The position numbers were made by a program, and so were the translations under genes. The notes below the pieces were generated by a model. It saw only the letters and a list, made by a program, of their open reading frames with translations, was not told the origin of the DNA and ran no database searches. Positions 12,184-23,985 of a stretch of 64,000 nucleotides of DNA are shown in pieces. The stretch's first letter is position 1, and every line of letters begins with the position of its first letter. This DNA comes from Phialophora verrucosa (taxonomy: Eukaryota; Ascomycota; Eurotiomycetes; Chaetothyriales; Herpotrichiellaceae): assembly GCA_002099365.1 (NCBI GenBank), contig MSED01000002.1, forward strand, positions 1,178,001 to 1,242,000, read 5' to 3'.

Positions 12184-13201
12184 TAATACGTCGATGGTAC
12201 CAATGAGCGGTACCAGGAGATAAAGCGCTTATGATTGAAAGCCAGAAAGTTCGGGCTCAGACAGTTGGATCTACTCGTTGTGAGATTCAGGCCATCTACT
12301 GTCTGTTCAGAAGTTGAAGGACCAGGTGTGAAAAAGGGTTGAGAAACAGGAATTTAACAACGCTGAAGCGGGTGTAAAGCTTTCAACGCAAACGGGAGTC
12401 GAGTCACTGATGGTATTGGCTCAAGCCGGATTGTGCGCCACCCCGGTCGCGGCGTATGCAAGGCGTCGATGCATGAGGCTGGCTCTGCTCACTTCGAGAG
12501 CCGCTTTCACCGATGGGGCATAGACCCAGGCGCTGTTCAGCATCTTGCTTGCCACACAGACCGTGAATTTGGCCCTGATCACGATTGGGCGAGACCACAT
12601 TGTTCCGGGCTCCGCTGGTACTCGTAGTCTTGTGGCCTTCTTCTGTCTGGTGCTCACTGGTCCGTCGCCTTGCCGATGCGTTGGCGAGCATGATCCCAGT
12701 CAAGTGGAAACCATGACGCACCAGCGGATTTTGGGGCGTCTTGTATTTGCATTGGGCGGTCAGACTCTCTCGAAGCCTGACGTATAATAATGGATATTGA
12801 GAAGAAGTGTGACTGTTGGACAATGGCGAAGCAGTAATGAATACCTCGTAGATGCGCAGCTGCCGCCAATTTAGAACAGTCTGACGCGTAGGGGAAGGTT
12901 TGGCGAGACCAGCACACCTTGCAGTTAGTCAGGTCAGCCTCGTTGTTCGCGCAGGCTGATTGTGCGCGGCAATCACAAACTTCAAACGAGAGTTTGTTCA
13001 ACGCGGGTTACAAGATACTTCCCGCCGAATTTAGCGGCTCAGCTAAAGAATGATTGAGCTCGAGGCCCTGTCTTCCACCGAAATACTTCGATATGAGCGC
13101 TTCGATTGAGAGACTAAGACCGATAATCCGGTTGGTCATGCTGAATGATGGGAGCCATGGAGAGACTTATCTGATATCCCGAGATATACCAATTGAACAG
13201 C
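12184..13201. other. Intergenic, no gene supported
   Basis: About 1 kb between the ankyrin gene B start and the 3' end of the FAD oxidase gene. It includes overlapping frames on both strands around 12404-12823 with no domain or codon bias. It probably holds the promoter of ankyrin gene B. Confidence 0.4.
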
Positions 13202-15056
13202 TTATGCCCGGCAGAGAGCACCATTATTCACCTCCCACCGCTCGCTTCCAGCGCACGCTTGACACCAAAACACATCTCCCGGATCAATCGCTCGTTTAAT
13301 CGCAAGAAGACGAGGGTAGTTACTCCCCCAGAACGCTTGTTGGAACTCCGGTTCGTAAGCGTTCGCCTAGATTTTGATATCAGCAGAGGTGAATCGCCAA
13401 TGCGGCCAGGAGCATACCTCGTTCAGATAGGAGCCCGTGTCCGGAGCCAACTCCCGCAACGCCTCTGAAGTGTTGTACGTCATGGTCTCAATCGCCATGG
13501 CTTTGGCGGCTTGATCGAAAGGTGGCCAAAATGTCCCGACAACTAGATGTTAGCCATTAGCTGGTATTTTTCACGTTCATATTCATGAATTTGATGAACA
13601 CACTCGCATGGACATAACCAGTTCTCCACGCGGGGGTTACCGCGTTAAAGTCGCTTGGATAAGCGTGTGTGCCTGGACCAGCCACGCCATTGAAGGCAAC
13701 CCCCGCGGGTCCAGCTGCTCTCTTGATAAGAGCGGTGAAATTCGGATGGTTCAGGGCCTTTTCATCTAAAATGCGAGAAGCAAAAGCCAGATCGATACCG
13801 AGCGGAGTGGTCGTTGCATTTTGCTGGGCTTGAAACCAGTCATAATAGGATGTGTACTGTATGACGTCCGTAATCTGCGACTGAATATCCGATCCATACG
13901 ACGAGTTGAAATGATCAGCAAGAGGCTGCATAATTGCCGTGGTTTGGGCTGTCCATTGGTTCGCACCCTGGAAAACACCTGAAAATGTTGGTGAAGATGT
14001 AGCATTGCCGGGCCCGAGGCTGGCGAACGCTGTGACTCCAGAGTTGCCCAGCATTGTGAACTGAGTCGCCATGTACGTCATTGCCTCCCAAAACTTGTCA
14101 TCGTTTAGTGTTGGACTTGAGAATCCAAACTGAAGACTAGAGACAGGCTCCGATGGGAACGCTTTGACGGTGAAGTTCAGAACGACTCCCAAGGTCGAGC
14201 CTCCCCCTCCTCGGACAGCCCAGAAGATGTCGGGATTCTCGCAAGCGTTCGCAGTGACGATCTCTCCCGATGGCAGAACCGCAGAAAATTCAAGAACAGC
14301 ATCTGCAGCAAGTCCTTTCTGCGAGCTTAGCAAGGACTGACCTCCGCCAGTGAGGAATCCGCCCACTCCTACGGACGCAGAGCTGCCGACGATTATCATT
14401 GAGCCATATTGATGTGCGAGCGCAAATGCAGCACCAAGGTTCTCTCCAGCGGCAGCAGTCACTGCCGGGCCGTTGTATGCGTTCGGGTCGGTTGGAGAAA
14501 GGCGTCGGCAAGTATGATACGACTCATGATACATCAGGCCCCGCAAGTGGCGGGTCCAGATGGATAGAGAATTTGGCGCGACCGTTCTGCCTCGAAAGTC
14601 ATGACCAGTGCCTTTGACCACGAGGCGGACATTGTTCTCTCGCGCAAAATTGACACCAGCCTGAACATGTTCGGGTTTGCTTGCATTGACAACGTAGACG
14701 GGATATCCGACACCGCTGCAAGGATCCTGTTGATATGGCAAGCAGGTGTCATTGCTCCAGTTATTCTCCCCAACGCTGACCGGGTCGTCCGAGTGGAACG
14801 CCCAGGATGTCGTCCAAAGATCCGCTACAACAGCACAGGTGGCATTGTCGTAGTTCGGCTGATCGGGATGGCAGACAGCACCAGGTGGCGTTGGCGCGAT
14901 GAGATTCCCGGAGACTGTCCTGTTGAGCACATCCCAAGCAGAGGCCGAAGGCCAGCTTGTTGTTCCAGGAACGGCCTTGCAGTGTCTGCCGGATCGAGCC
15001 GCGAAAGCCCACTCAACGTAGAAGCAAGCAATTAGTGTTCTAAGGATTTGTCTCAT
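13202..15056 (-). CDS. Secreted FAD-linked oxidase (isoamyl alcohol oxidase / BBE type)
   Basis: Complement of 13202-13366, 13418-13542 and 13604-15056 gives 580 residues. A signal peptide (about 1-20) precedes a PCMH-type FAD-binding domain. The segment VKGTGHDFRGR places the likely covalent FAD ligand at His152. The last two exons restore the berberine-bridge C-terminus (GSYLNEANAYEPEFQQAFWG, then YPRLLAIKRAIDP). The protein is expected to be extracellular and to oxidise an alcohol, sugar or alkaloid-like substrate with O2, giving H2O2. The overall pattern, including SIWTRHL after the His motif, is that of fungal isoamyl-alcohol-oxidase-like enzymes; the substrate is not predictable. Introns of 61 and 51 bp are in phase. 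A peroxidase gene that could use the H2O2 lies upstream in the same direction. Confidence 0.93.
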
Positions 15057-15741
15057 GGTGTTTGTTTACATCGTGGCAAATAGATCCAACACAAAACATT
15101 GTACAGTCCGTTCACGTCGTGATCTCACCATGTGAACGACTAGCCACATCTACCATTTGTCAGCAGCTCTGCGACGCGATGTAACTCTACTCGGAGGACA
15201 CAGTGAAATTTACAGGGATCTTGGCAGACACCTGAGTCCAGTTACAGAAGCCTCTATAAAACAATACATCAAATACCTACTACGGCACCCGGTAGGATAT
15301 AGAACTTCGCTATTGTCGATGATCCCGGTATAAACGCTAGAGGGAGCCCATCACACGAATTCAACCTTCAAAAGGTTCCAGAAACACACTGAACGATCGT
15401 CAGGAAGAGGTCCACAGTCTCTTGGGGATTGCCCAAAAAGACTATGAATCGTGGCAATTCGTGCCTAGATGTTAGACCTCTTAGCTTATATGCTGTCTTA
15501 AACCAGCAGCAGTTCAAGACATAGGCTGACTGCGCCAGATGCGCATTGGCTTTGAAAGCTGCGCGCGTATCGACGCCCTGCAACAAAGGTCAAGTCCGCA
15601 TATTGCCTCGAACATTTACGTATTGAACGCAGTGACTAATCTTCTTTAGGCAAATGTACAACCGGTGTCGCGGAGAATCCAAGATCCCGTTCTGAGCCAC
15701 GGAGAAGTAGCAACAGGAACTTGAGCTTTCTAGAATCCAGT
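15057..15741. other. Intergenic between two secreted oxidative enzymes
   Basis: Promoter side of the FAD oxidase and 3' flank of the heme-thiolate peroxidase. A possible TATA-like element (CTATAAAAC) is near 15253. No further gene is supported. Confidence 0.4.
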
Positions 15742-17344
15742 TCACAGAGGCGAACCAGCCCTTTTGGGACCCGCGAATGTGCTTTTCAGCGAGTCCCAGA
15801 TTGGCTCCCCACCGTATGATAGATCGTCGAAGGGTGGGCATGCCAGCGGTTTGATGGCTGAGTTCAGTGCATCCGTGAGCAAGCCGAGCGCTTGACCCAA
15901 GGTCGAAAAAAGGCCTGACAAGGAATTTGGGGACACTGTCTTGACAATCTGTAGCGCAAAGCACAGCAGATTGTTGTCTTGCAACAGCGTCTCGACATTC
16001 AAGAGTCCACCAGAAAGATCCGACAAATCCACCAGTGTGAAGGAGTCCACTGTGCCAGTATTGCCTCCAATTGAGGCCAGCTCAGGATACCTCACAAACC
16101 AGTCGACCAAGTCGAGGTTGAGTTGCAGCAAGCCGTAGTCAACAGGTGTTCTGTACCAGTTCTCTGGGATGCGCTCCCAGCCACGTTTATACTCGAGGCC
16201 GTCGTTGGCATCGACTACTCCCCAGAATGATTTAAAAACTTCTTTTGCTGCACAACAAGTCAACACATTGGTGAATCAACTCTTACTTGTGGCGGAACTT
16301 ACTCAGAATGCCATTTGGGTGCTCAGTTGAGTGGTTCGACAGCAACCGGAGAGCGAATGCGGCTCCGGCATTACGTGCTATCGCCCCAGTGTAAGGTCCA
16401 GACCAACAATACGGATTGGTAGCGATGCATTCGTGAAGGGCGTCGACCACTTGTTGCAGCACATCATCAGTGGAAATGACATCGGTATCATCTCCCGGCC
16501 GGTTATAGAGCTTCAGAAAGCGATCAAAGTTCATGGTAGAAGCATCTCCGGTCACATAAAGATCATCTCGAGTCAGCGACCCATCGGCCTCGATGAAATT
16601 GTGCGACCTTCCAATGCCTTGTGGCTCGCCAAGAAGGCCTAGCAGGTTTCCAAGCAAGTTTTTGACTTTGGGCGATGTTCCATCGATCGAAAAGCCTGGA
16701 GTCAATGACAAAGGGTCGCCAGTCCAGACCGTGCCTACGTTGGATTAGCTCGGTGGACATCATATCAGGCGGTCTACCATACCCATTACCGAAAGAAGCG
16801 TCGAAAGATCAATTCCCATCCCGTATACTGTGAGGTTATCAGCTTTGGAATAAAAGGGGAGCTTTCATTGAAACTCACCTGAATTCATGACACCAACGAC
16901 ATCGAGAAACTAGTACACGGAGGAGTCAGGGTTTGTCAATGGAGCACTGGGAGGATTAAGCCTACATTTGCAACTCCAGAGCGATCAATGTACCCATGGT
17001 TTGCTAAAGCATTGAGACCCGGGCAGGGGCCCCGCTGTGCTCCAGCGCCGAAGTTCGGAGGCTGCCACTCGTGCTCGCCGCTGACTTTGTAACGTTAGGC
17101 CTGCATTGCCATTGCATTCATACTCGGCCATACCGTCAATGGGTTTATGTGTCGGATTGAAAAGCAGCCGCTTCTCCCTTTGATGCTCCTGCACATGACG
17201 AATGATGTCGTCGAAGGACAAACCCTCCGGAACATCAAGACCGCTTGATCTCGCAAGCAGGGCAATATTTGAGGCTGTAGGAAACCCGTATGAAAGTACA
17301 CTGCAACCGGCAACAGCGCCGTAGAACGAAGTGAAGAATTTCAT
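15742..17344 (-). CDS. Heme-thiolate peroxidase (chloroperoxidase / unspecific peroxygenase family)
   Basis: Complement of 15742-16247, 16303-16734, 16783-16827, 16879-16909, 16966-17084 and 17134-17344 gives 447 residues. After a signal-like N-terminus, GPCPGLNALANHG carries the Pro-Cys-Pro heme ligand at Cys91. Downstream, SHNFIEADGSLTRDD holds the acid-base glutamate region (Glu184-Ala-Asp). Both are diagnostic of the Peroxidase_2 family (Pfam PF01328). Such enzymes are secreted and use H2O2 for halogenation, peroxidation or hydroxylation of organic substrates. The length of about 450 residues is that of the larger sterigmatocystin StcC-like and aflatoxin-cluster-like fungal members. Five introns of 48-56 bp, one flanking an exon of only 31 bp, all fit in phase. 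It stands in tandem with the FAD oxidase. Confidence 0.93.
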
Positions 17345-19018
17345 TTTCTGGTAAGGAACGACGGTATCGCCGAGCACAACGACGACATGCAGGAAGGAGT
17401 GACTATAGTTAGGAGACAAGCATGGGTGGTACCTCAGTTGGAAAGGACAAAGAGGCCTTTACAACTGAAAACTGCACATATCTCCCAGCTCATATCTGGG
17501 TCGATCGTCGCCACAATGTGGAAGAAGTGTTCAATATTTCATCCTTACCAATTCCGCAATTCAGATTGGTCGCTTGACAACGGCGGGTTCTTGCTTGACC
17601 CGGAACCGCCGTAGGGACCAGATGCCCGAAAAAATTATGCCGCGTAATGGAAACGAATCCACCATAGAGTCTCGTCATGCCTTAGGCGAAATGAACAATC
17701 ATCAGCTAGCAGCAAAATCTGGGGACTTGTGTTTAGGCTTTTGGATGCACAAAGTGACGCTATCGAGGGTCTTGGAGGGCCTGAGAGTGATGCTTGTTCA
17801 AGATTGCGAGGAAAACCCGCAGATCGGCACGGGCTGAAATGCCAGAGGTTCCATAAAATGCGACTACAGCCGGGGAACACAAACATCGACTGTTCGACTC
17901 TCCAGCATGGACCAAAGAAGGATTTGAGGTGGAGACGCAGCAGCCAAAAAGGCAGCCAGCAACGAAATAGGCCCGGAACCATGATATGAAGCAGCGGTGC
18001 GTGGTCAAGACGCCCGGCGCGGGTTTTTCATTGCGCCAACTTGGTGGGGAAGTGGGCCTTCTGGTACCTGCGTGTACTCGTACCCGGCACATCTGTCGAT
18101 CTCCCACCGTCGCCGGGGTGGGTTTTGCTTGGTTCTGGAGAAGAAATCCCTGAGGACGCTACCGAACAGGGATGTCAGGGCAATGGCGATTTTAACGGTG
18201 GCCGAGAGAGTTACTCGAAATCCTGATTTCTGCGAGACCCGGAAGATTGGATGGCTGACTAGAGCGGGCCTAAACCCGTCGGAAGGCTGGGCAGGCCCCT
18301 GCGCACAAGGCTGCCATGGACAGGGGCCGTTCCAGGTACTTGGCCGAACCACTATGCCTAGGAGTTACCACTGCTCTCCAGATTGGCCTCCTCGCACAGT
18401 TGGTTGCAATAGCCTCTGCTCACTTCTGGAAACATGTTGCCGAAACCCACATGGAGAAGCTCGTGCTTTGCTAACGGCCTAGGAGATGTGCTCTTCAGGT
18501 ATGGATAACGGCGATCTGCACTCAGAAAAATTGTCATTGCTGGACAGGATCACCCGCTCCACTAGCCGTGCCGAAGTCTACAGAATCAAAACACCTGAGC
18601 ACTTCACAAGAACGTGTCGTGTGCGTTGCGACTAGATAGCTGTTGTTACCCTTATCATCCCTAAGAGCATATTATTGGAGCGGTTCTTCGGATTGATCAG
18701 GTATCTCATGTACCGCTAAGAACAGTCAACTGCCCCAATACCAACCATCTCTTGCAAGGATCCAACTAGATCTATTCCCAACGGCTGTTGAACCGGTACA
18801 CGCAGGGGGAGTGAAATGGATCCTGGGGACCGTTCCGGCTGACGATCATCACCTTGCCAGGACTGAAAATTCTATCCCCAGGATCCGTTGCCAGCCCCCC
18901 AGGACCTGATATTGAACAATAATTATTCAACGTCTAGGTGGTTGCACACTGTCGTTAAATACTCCGGGTCTACGAAGGCTTCAGAATATTCACGACCAAG
19001 AGGATCTAAGTCGAAGCC
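17345..19018. other. Intergenic, divergent promoter region
   Basis: About 1.7 kb between the divergently read peroxidase (-) and CFEM receptor (+) genes. Frames such as 17997-18482 (+) have no domain and overlap equally long antisense frames. No repeat or RNA gene was recognised. Confidence 0.45.
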
Positions 19019-20584
19019 ATGCGGTGTCCCTTTTCCTTCCTATGGTTCGCTCTGGCGATTGTCTCTCCCGTTGCGGCTCAGTTAGAGTATCCAAAATGTG
19101 GCGTGAGTGTGCTCTTACACGCGATGACTTTGATGCTAACACTCAAAGCTTGACTGCACAACGGCAGGCATCGCTCAATCAGACTGTGCTCCGACAGATC
19201 AGGCATGCATCTGCACCAACCAGGAATTGATACAGACCATTACTGCCTGTGTGGCTATGAACTGCACCATTAAAGAACAACTGAGTAAGTGCTCAGTTGG
19301 AATGGGTGTTGCAAATGCTGATTCCAACATACAGCTACGCAAAACATATCTTACACAGCCTGCGGAGCCCCTGTGAGGGATAGGTCTCATCTTGTCTCAG
19401 GCTTCGGAGCTGGAGGAGGCGCCGCCGCCCTTGTGATCTTCATTATGCGCATCTATGCAAAGATCGTTGTGCCAGCGGCAAAAATAGGCTATGATGACTA
19501 CTGCGTTGCAGTCGCCATGGTGAGTTGATATCTACTGCACAATGTCGTCTTTGCGTGCTAATTCCCGTTGCCAGGCACTTCTCGTGGCCTTCTCTGCTCT
19601 ATCCGTAGCACGTGGGTGTACTGGGCTCCTGGCCGCTTTACAGAAAACTGACGATAAAAACAGTCGCCAATGGCGGGTATGGGAAGGATATTTGGACAAT
19701 CCCCTTTGAGAATATCACACGGATCTTGAAGGTGGGAGAAAATTCCTACGGCTCCAATTGCTAATACTGACAGTCTAGTAGATCTACTTCATCGACGAAG
19801 TCCTTTATATCACCATTGTCTCTATGACGAAAATGAGCATCCTCTTCTTCTATCTTCGAGTCTTCCCCGAGGTCTATTTCCGCCGACTTGTCTTCATCGT
19901 CATGGCTGCCACCATAGGATACATGCTCGCCTTCATTTTGGTGTCGGTCTTCCAGTGTCGACCCGTCAGCTATGCGTGGACATATTGGGATGGTGAACAC
20001 GAAGGTGTTTGCAACAATGTGAATGCACAGGGATGGGCCGCGGCCGGAGGCCAAATCGCTCTCGACGTGGCGGTCCTGGTGATGCCTTTGGGGCTCATCT
20101 CAAGGCTCAACCTGCATTGGAAGAAGAAGTTGCAGATCACGCTCATGTTGAGCGTCGGAATATTGTGAGTGGCACAATTGCCCTGGGATTATTCCATGAC
20201 TAATGCCTGTATAGCGTCACCATTGTGAGCATCCTTCGCCTTGAAACTCTGTTTTCTTTCGCAAAATCTCACAATCTCTCGTACGATGGTGTTCCATTCG
20301 GGTATTGGTCCTGCATTGAGATGGATGTTGGCGTGATCTGTGCTTGCATGCCAGCACTCTATTCGTTGTTTAAACATTTCTTCCCGCAGGTCTTTGGCAG
20401 CACTCTGGCAGCAAGCAAGGGCACGGGGAAGAGTGGGACGGGGAAATACAGTGGAAGGGGGACTCCTGCGATACAACTCGATGTTCGCAAAGATAACGAC
20501 AAGGAGGACTTTTACCCATTGGTGGACATCGAGAGCGTCAAGGATGGTCGTTCAGCTATTGCCACAAAACAGACTTTGGATTAA
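19019..20584 (+). CDS. CFEM-domain rhodopsin-type membrane receptor (Pth11-like)
   Basis: Exons 19019-19102, 19149-19284, 19335-19519, 19575-19611, 19664-19731, 19782-20164 and 20215-20584 give 420 residues. A signal peptide (about 1-21) is followed by an extracellular CFEM domain with eight cysteines, including CTTAGIAQSDC and CACVAMNC-like spacing at about 27-78. A seven-helix rhodopsin-type domain follows, with family landmarks APVRDRSH, YDDYCVAVAM, GYGKDIW, SMTKMSILFFYLRVFP and a cytosolic tail. Pth11-like receptors sit in the plasma membrane and sense host or surface cues upstream of cAMP and MAP-kinase signalling; the ligand here is unknown. Six introns of 46-55 bp. In the fifth intron the downstream of two adjacent AG acceptors must be used, because the first would put a stop in frame. 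Confidence 0.93.
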
Positions 20585-21606
20585 ATCGAGTGGACCATTC
20601 TGGACAGGTATCCGCGTGTCGTGCTCACTTTGGAAGACACCATGAAAACTTGCTATATCAGAAGACTATTGGAGTGTAGTTAGATGGAGACACCAAAAGG
20701 CAGATTCATTGTCGGATTGGGCTCGAGCATCGACAGTACCTCCCCATCAATTCAGAGGATTTATAGGGGCCATCTACGTCTCAGAGAAAGAGGGCGCTCT
20801 CTTTCTCTGTCGCTCTTCGGGAATGCGTCTCTGTCCATCTTCTTCAGCCTCTCTGAAGGCCATCGCTCGGATTTCCCTCAAAGATCATCCAGCCATACAA
20901 CGTGCTTACACGCGGGTAGTATGATCTTCAATGGAGCAGATTGACAATGTACGGCCCGGGGCATTGGAGTATCAAGCAAGCACAAGGCAATAATACCGGG
21001 CTAAACTCGAGGCAACCCTTTGGCTTCGTCAAGTAAATGAGCCAATAGTCGGCACCGTCGATCAGGGGCTACACAGTGGTTGCGTTTCGAAACCCCTGGA
21101 GAGTATGCCCGGTTGGGGCATAAAATGGCAAGATGCTGAAAGGTAAGATCTTGTTGTTCTTGAACAAGTTACACTAGGGGATTATTTGTTAGTCTCCCCA
21201 GCATTTGTAACGGCCCGGTCTTGTCCGGCAGGGATATGTACCCGCTAAAATCCAACGTGGATACCTGAAGTGGTCCGGCGCCTCCACTTTATTTCCCGCT
21301 CCATTTGTGCGCGGGTTCACTCGGGCAAGTCTCAATGTACTGATCTTCTCGCCGGGATTTCGACCATGGATCGTCACAGACTCCAGTCTCCCCCATCGGT
21401 GGATGAACCAATTTCTGATCGTGCAGACACCGATGCCGCGGGCACAGAACCAGCAAGGAGGATAAGAGTCTCTCTTAGGAGGCTTCAACTCCGATCGTTG
21501 GCATTGCCAAAGTCATTCCTTTGCCTGACCCGTCAGTCGTTCATTTTTGGCGCAGTGGGAATACCAAGAGGGACTTGGTCCTAACACACATTCGATTCGC
21601 CCGGTG
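20585..21606. other. Intergenic upstream of GMC oxidoreductase
   Basis: About 1 kb between the CFEM receptor 3' end and the GMC gene. No CCG-N6-CGG site of the kind found further right was seen here. Short frames have no support. Confidence 0.4.
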
Positions 21607-23685
21607 ATGCATTTCCTTGTCTTCTGGGCTCTGCTGAGCCCGATGGTGGCCGCTTTGAGGTGAGTGACAGACAGTCTTTCGATCGGAACCGCTTCGACTG
21701 ACATGTGCTCTAGTCCGGGACACAGACATTTGCACCATAACTATGCCAAACGCCAAAACGGCACACAGGCAGCAAATGAGACAGCATACGGCTACGTGGT
21801 CGTGGGTAGTGGCCCCGGAGGCGGCCCCTTGGCTTCGAGGCTGGCCATTGCAGGTCACAAAGTACTCTTGATTGAGGCGGGAGGCGACCATGGTGATGCG
21901 ATTTTCCAACAAGTGCCAGCCTTGCAGCTCCAGTCTACTGAGTATGAACCAATGAAGTGGGACTATTTTGTCAATCACTACAGTGATGCGCAGAGACAAG
22001 AACAGGACTCAAAAATGGTATGGCAGACACCTTCTGGCGACCAATACGTCGGCAACAGCCCTCCTTCAGGTTCAACGCCACTTGGAATCTGGTATCCGCG
22101 GGCCGGGACATTGGGCGGCTGCGCAGCACACAACGCCATGATCACCATCTACCCCCACGAAAGCGACTGGAACAACATTGCTTCGATCACGGGCGATAGT
22201 TCGTGGAAAGCAGCGACAATGCGAAAGTATTTTCAACGCCTCGAACGGTGCAGGTACCTACCTAACAGCATTGTCGGCCATGGCTTCGACGGATGGTATG
22301 AAACCAGTGTGACTGAGCTGTCTCTTGCAGTGGAGGACCAGAAGCTCCTATCCCTCATCATTGCGGCTGGAACAGCTATGGGCCGAGGTCTCGTGGGAAA
22401 ACTCCTCAACACGGTGACTGGATTGGCCGAAGTACTCCTGCGCGACATCAATGCATATAGCCCCAACCGCGACTCTCAAGAAGGGCTGTATCAAGTTCCA
22501 ATAGCGGTCAGTGAGGTCGCGAAGAAACGTACCGGCCCGCGTGATTTCATCCTCGCCACGGCCAATGCTGTCAACGCCGATGGATCGCGGAAATACCATC
22601 TTGACATCAAGCTCAACACTTTGGTCTCGAAGGTCCGGTTTGATACCACTGGCGCACGACCAAGAGCCATCGGCGTCGATTACATTGAAGGACATAACCT
22701 CTATCGAGCTGACCCCAACTCTGGATCAGCTTCAGCGGGCGTCTCGGGCAGTGTCGACGCTGCCCAGGAAGTCATCATATCCGCCGGTGCATTCAGTTCC
22801 CCACAATTGCTCAAGCTTTCAGGAGTCGGTCCTGCCGCCGAGCTGTCGAAGTTCAATATTCCGGTCGTCGTCGATCTGCCCGGAGTCGGCACGAATCTCC
22901 AAGACCGCTATGAGGCCACCGTGGTAGGAGACAGCAATACTGATTTTGCTCTCACCAAGGACTGTACCTTCCTACGCACCACTCCGGATCCCTGTTTGGA
23001 ACAATGGCAAAACCTTCCGGGTCCATCACTCAAGGGAACGTATGCGACCAATGGAATCGCCATTGCTGTAGTCAAGAAGTCATCGGTGGCCGAAGGTGAC
23101 CCTGATCTCTTGATCTCAGGCGCCCCGGCTTACTTCACAGGTTACCACCCCGGATATGCCAACCAGTCTTTGATCGACGCACATCATTGGTCCTGGATTG
23201 TGCTCAAAGCGCACTCGCGCAACAATGCCGGCACCGTCACGCTTCGGTCGGCCGACCCTCGCGACATGCCAATCATCAACTTCAACTACTTTGACACGGG
23301 CAGCTCCGCCAACGAGGCTGACGAGAAGGACCTCCAAGCCGTCTATGAAGGCATGCAGCTGTCACGCGACATCTTCAAGAACTACATCCCGCTCCAAGGA
23401 AACTTCAAGGAGGTGTGGCCTGCGGATCGCGTGACGACGAAACAAGAGATGAAAGACTGGATCAAGAAGGAAGCCTGGGGCCATCATGCCAGCTGTACTT
23501 GTCCGATCGGCGGTGACAATGACCCGAATGCTGTGCTGGACTCCAAATTCCGCGTCCGGGGGGTAGACGGTTTGAGAGTGGTGGACGCAAGTGTCTTCCC
23601 TAAGATCCCCGGGTTCTATCTGGTGCTGCCAACGTATATGATCAGCGAGAAGGCCGCCGATGCCATCTTGGCGGATGCAATCTAA
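21607..23685 (+). CDS. Secreted GMC-family FAD oxidoreductase
   Basis: Exons 21607-21659 and 21714-23685 give 674 residues. The first exon supplies a signal peptide (MHFLVFWALLSPMVAALS) that a single-frame reading would miss. VVGSGPGGGPLASRLA is the N-terminal dinucleotide-binding motif and RAGTLGGCAAHNAM the second GMC signature; HHASCTCPIG carries the conserved active-site histidine. The segment where most GMC enzymes have the second His/Asn reads IPGFYLVLPTYM, so that residue seems replaced. Enzymes of this family oxidise alcohols, sugars or cyanohydrins with FAD. It lies at the left edge of the metabolic block, convergent with the MDR gene, but its promoter lacks the block's shared motif, so membership is uncertain. 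Confidence 0.92.
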
Positions 23686-23985
23686 CCATTGGTATGACAC
23701 CTGGGTCGCGAAATGTCTCTTTGGAGGGGAGATGCATCCGATCATAGGCTGATTGGACTTGCGAGGAGCATTGAGCATACTGTAGCTCATCATAGTTGAC
23801 ACTTCATCTTGGAGACCAAGCAGAAAGAGACGCAAACTTAGGAAATCAGCATGTTCAGAAGAATGAGACGGTAGAGACACAGATTCTTCTTGACGTGAGT
23901 CTAGTGCATGGTCAACGGTGGGGAAGACCCAGAACAAGCCCCCCCCCTTTCGCATCTTGCCCGCCGGAGGAACTTCGTGATTAGG

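Noticed and set aside
12404..12823. Minus-strand frame of 139 codons
   Set aside because: No domain, no signal and poor codon pattern; overlapping frames on both strands.
17997..18482. 161-codon plus-strand frame
   Set aside because: It overlaps equally long antisense frames, is rich in Trp/Cys/Arg in a chance-like way and has no domain.
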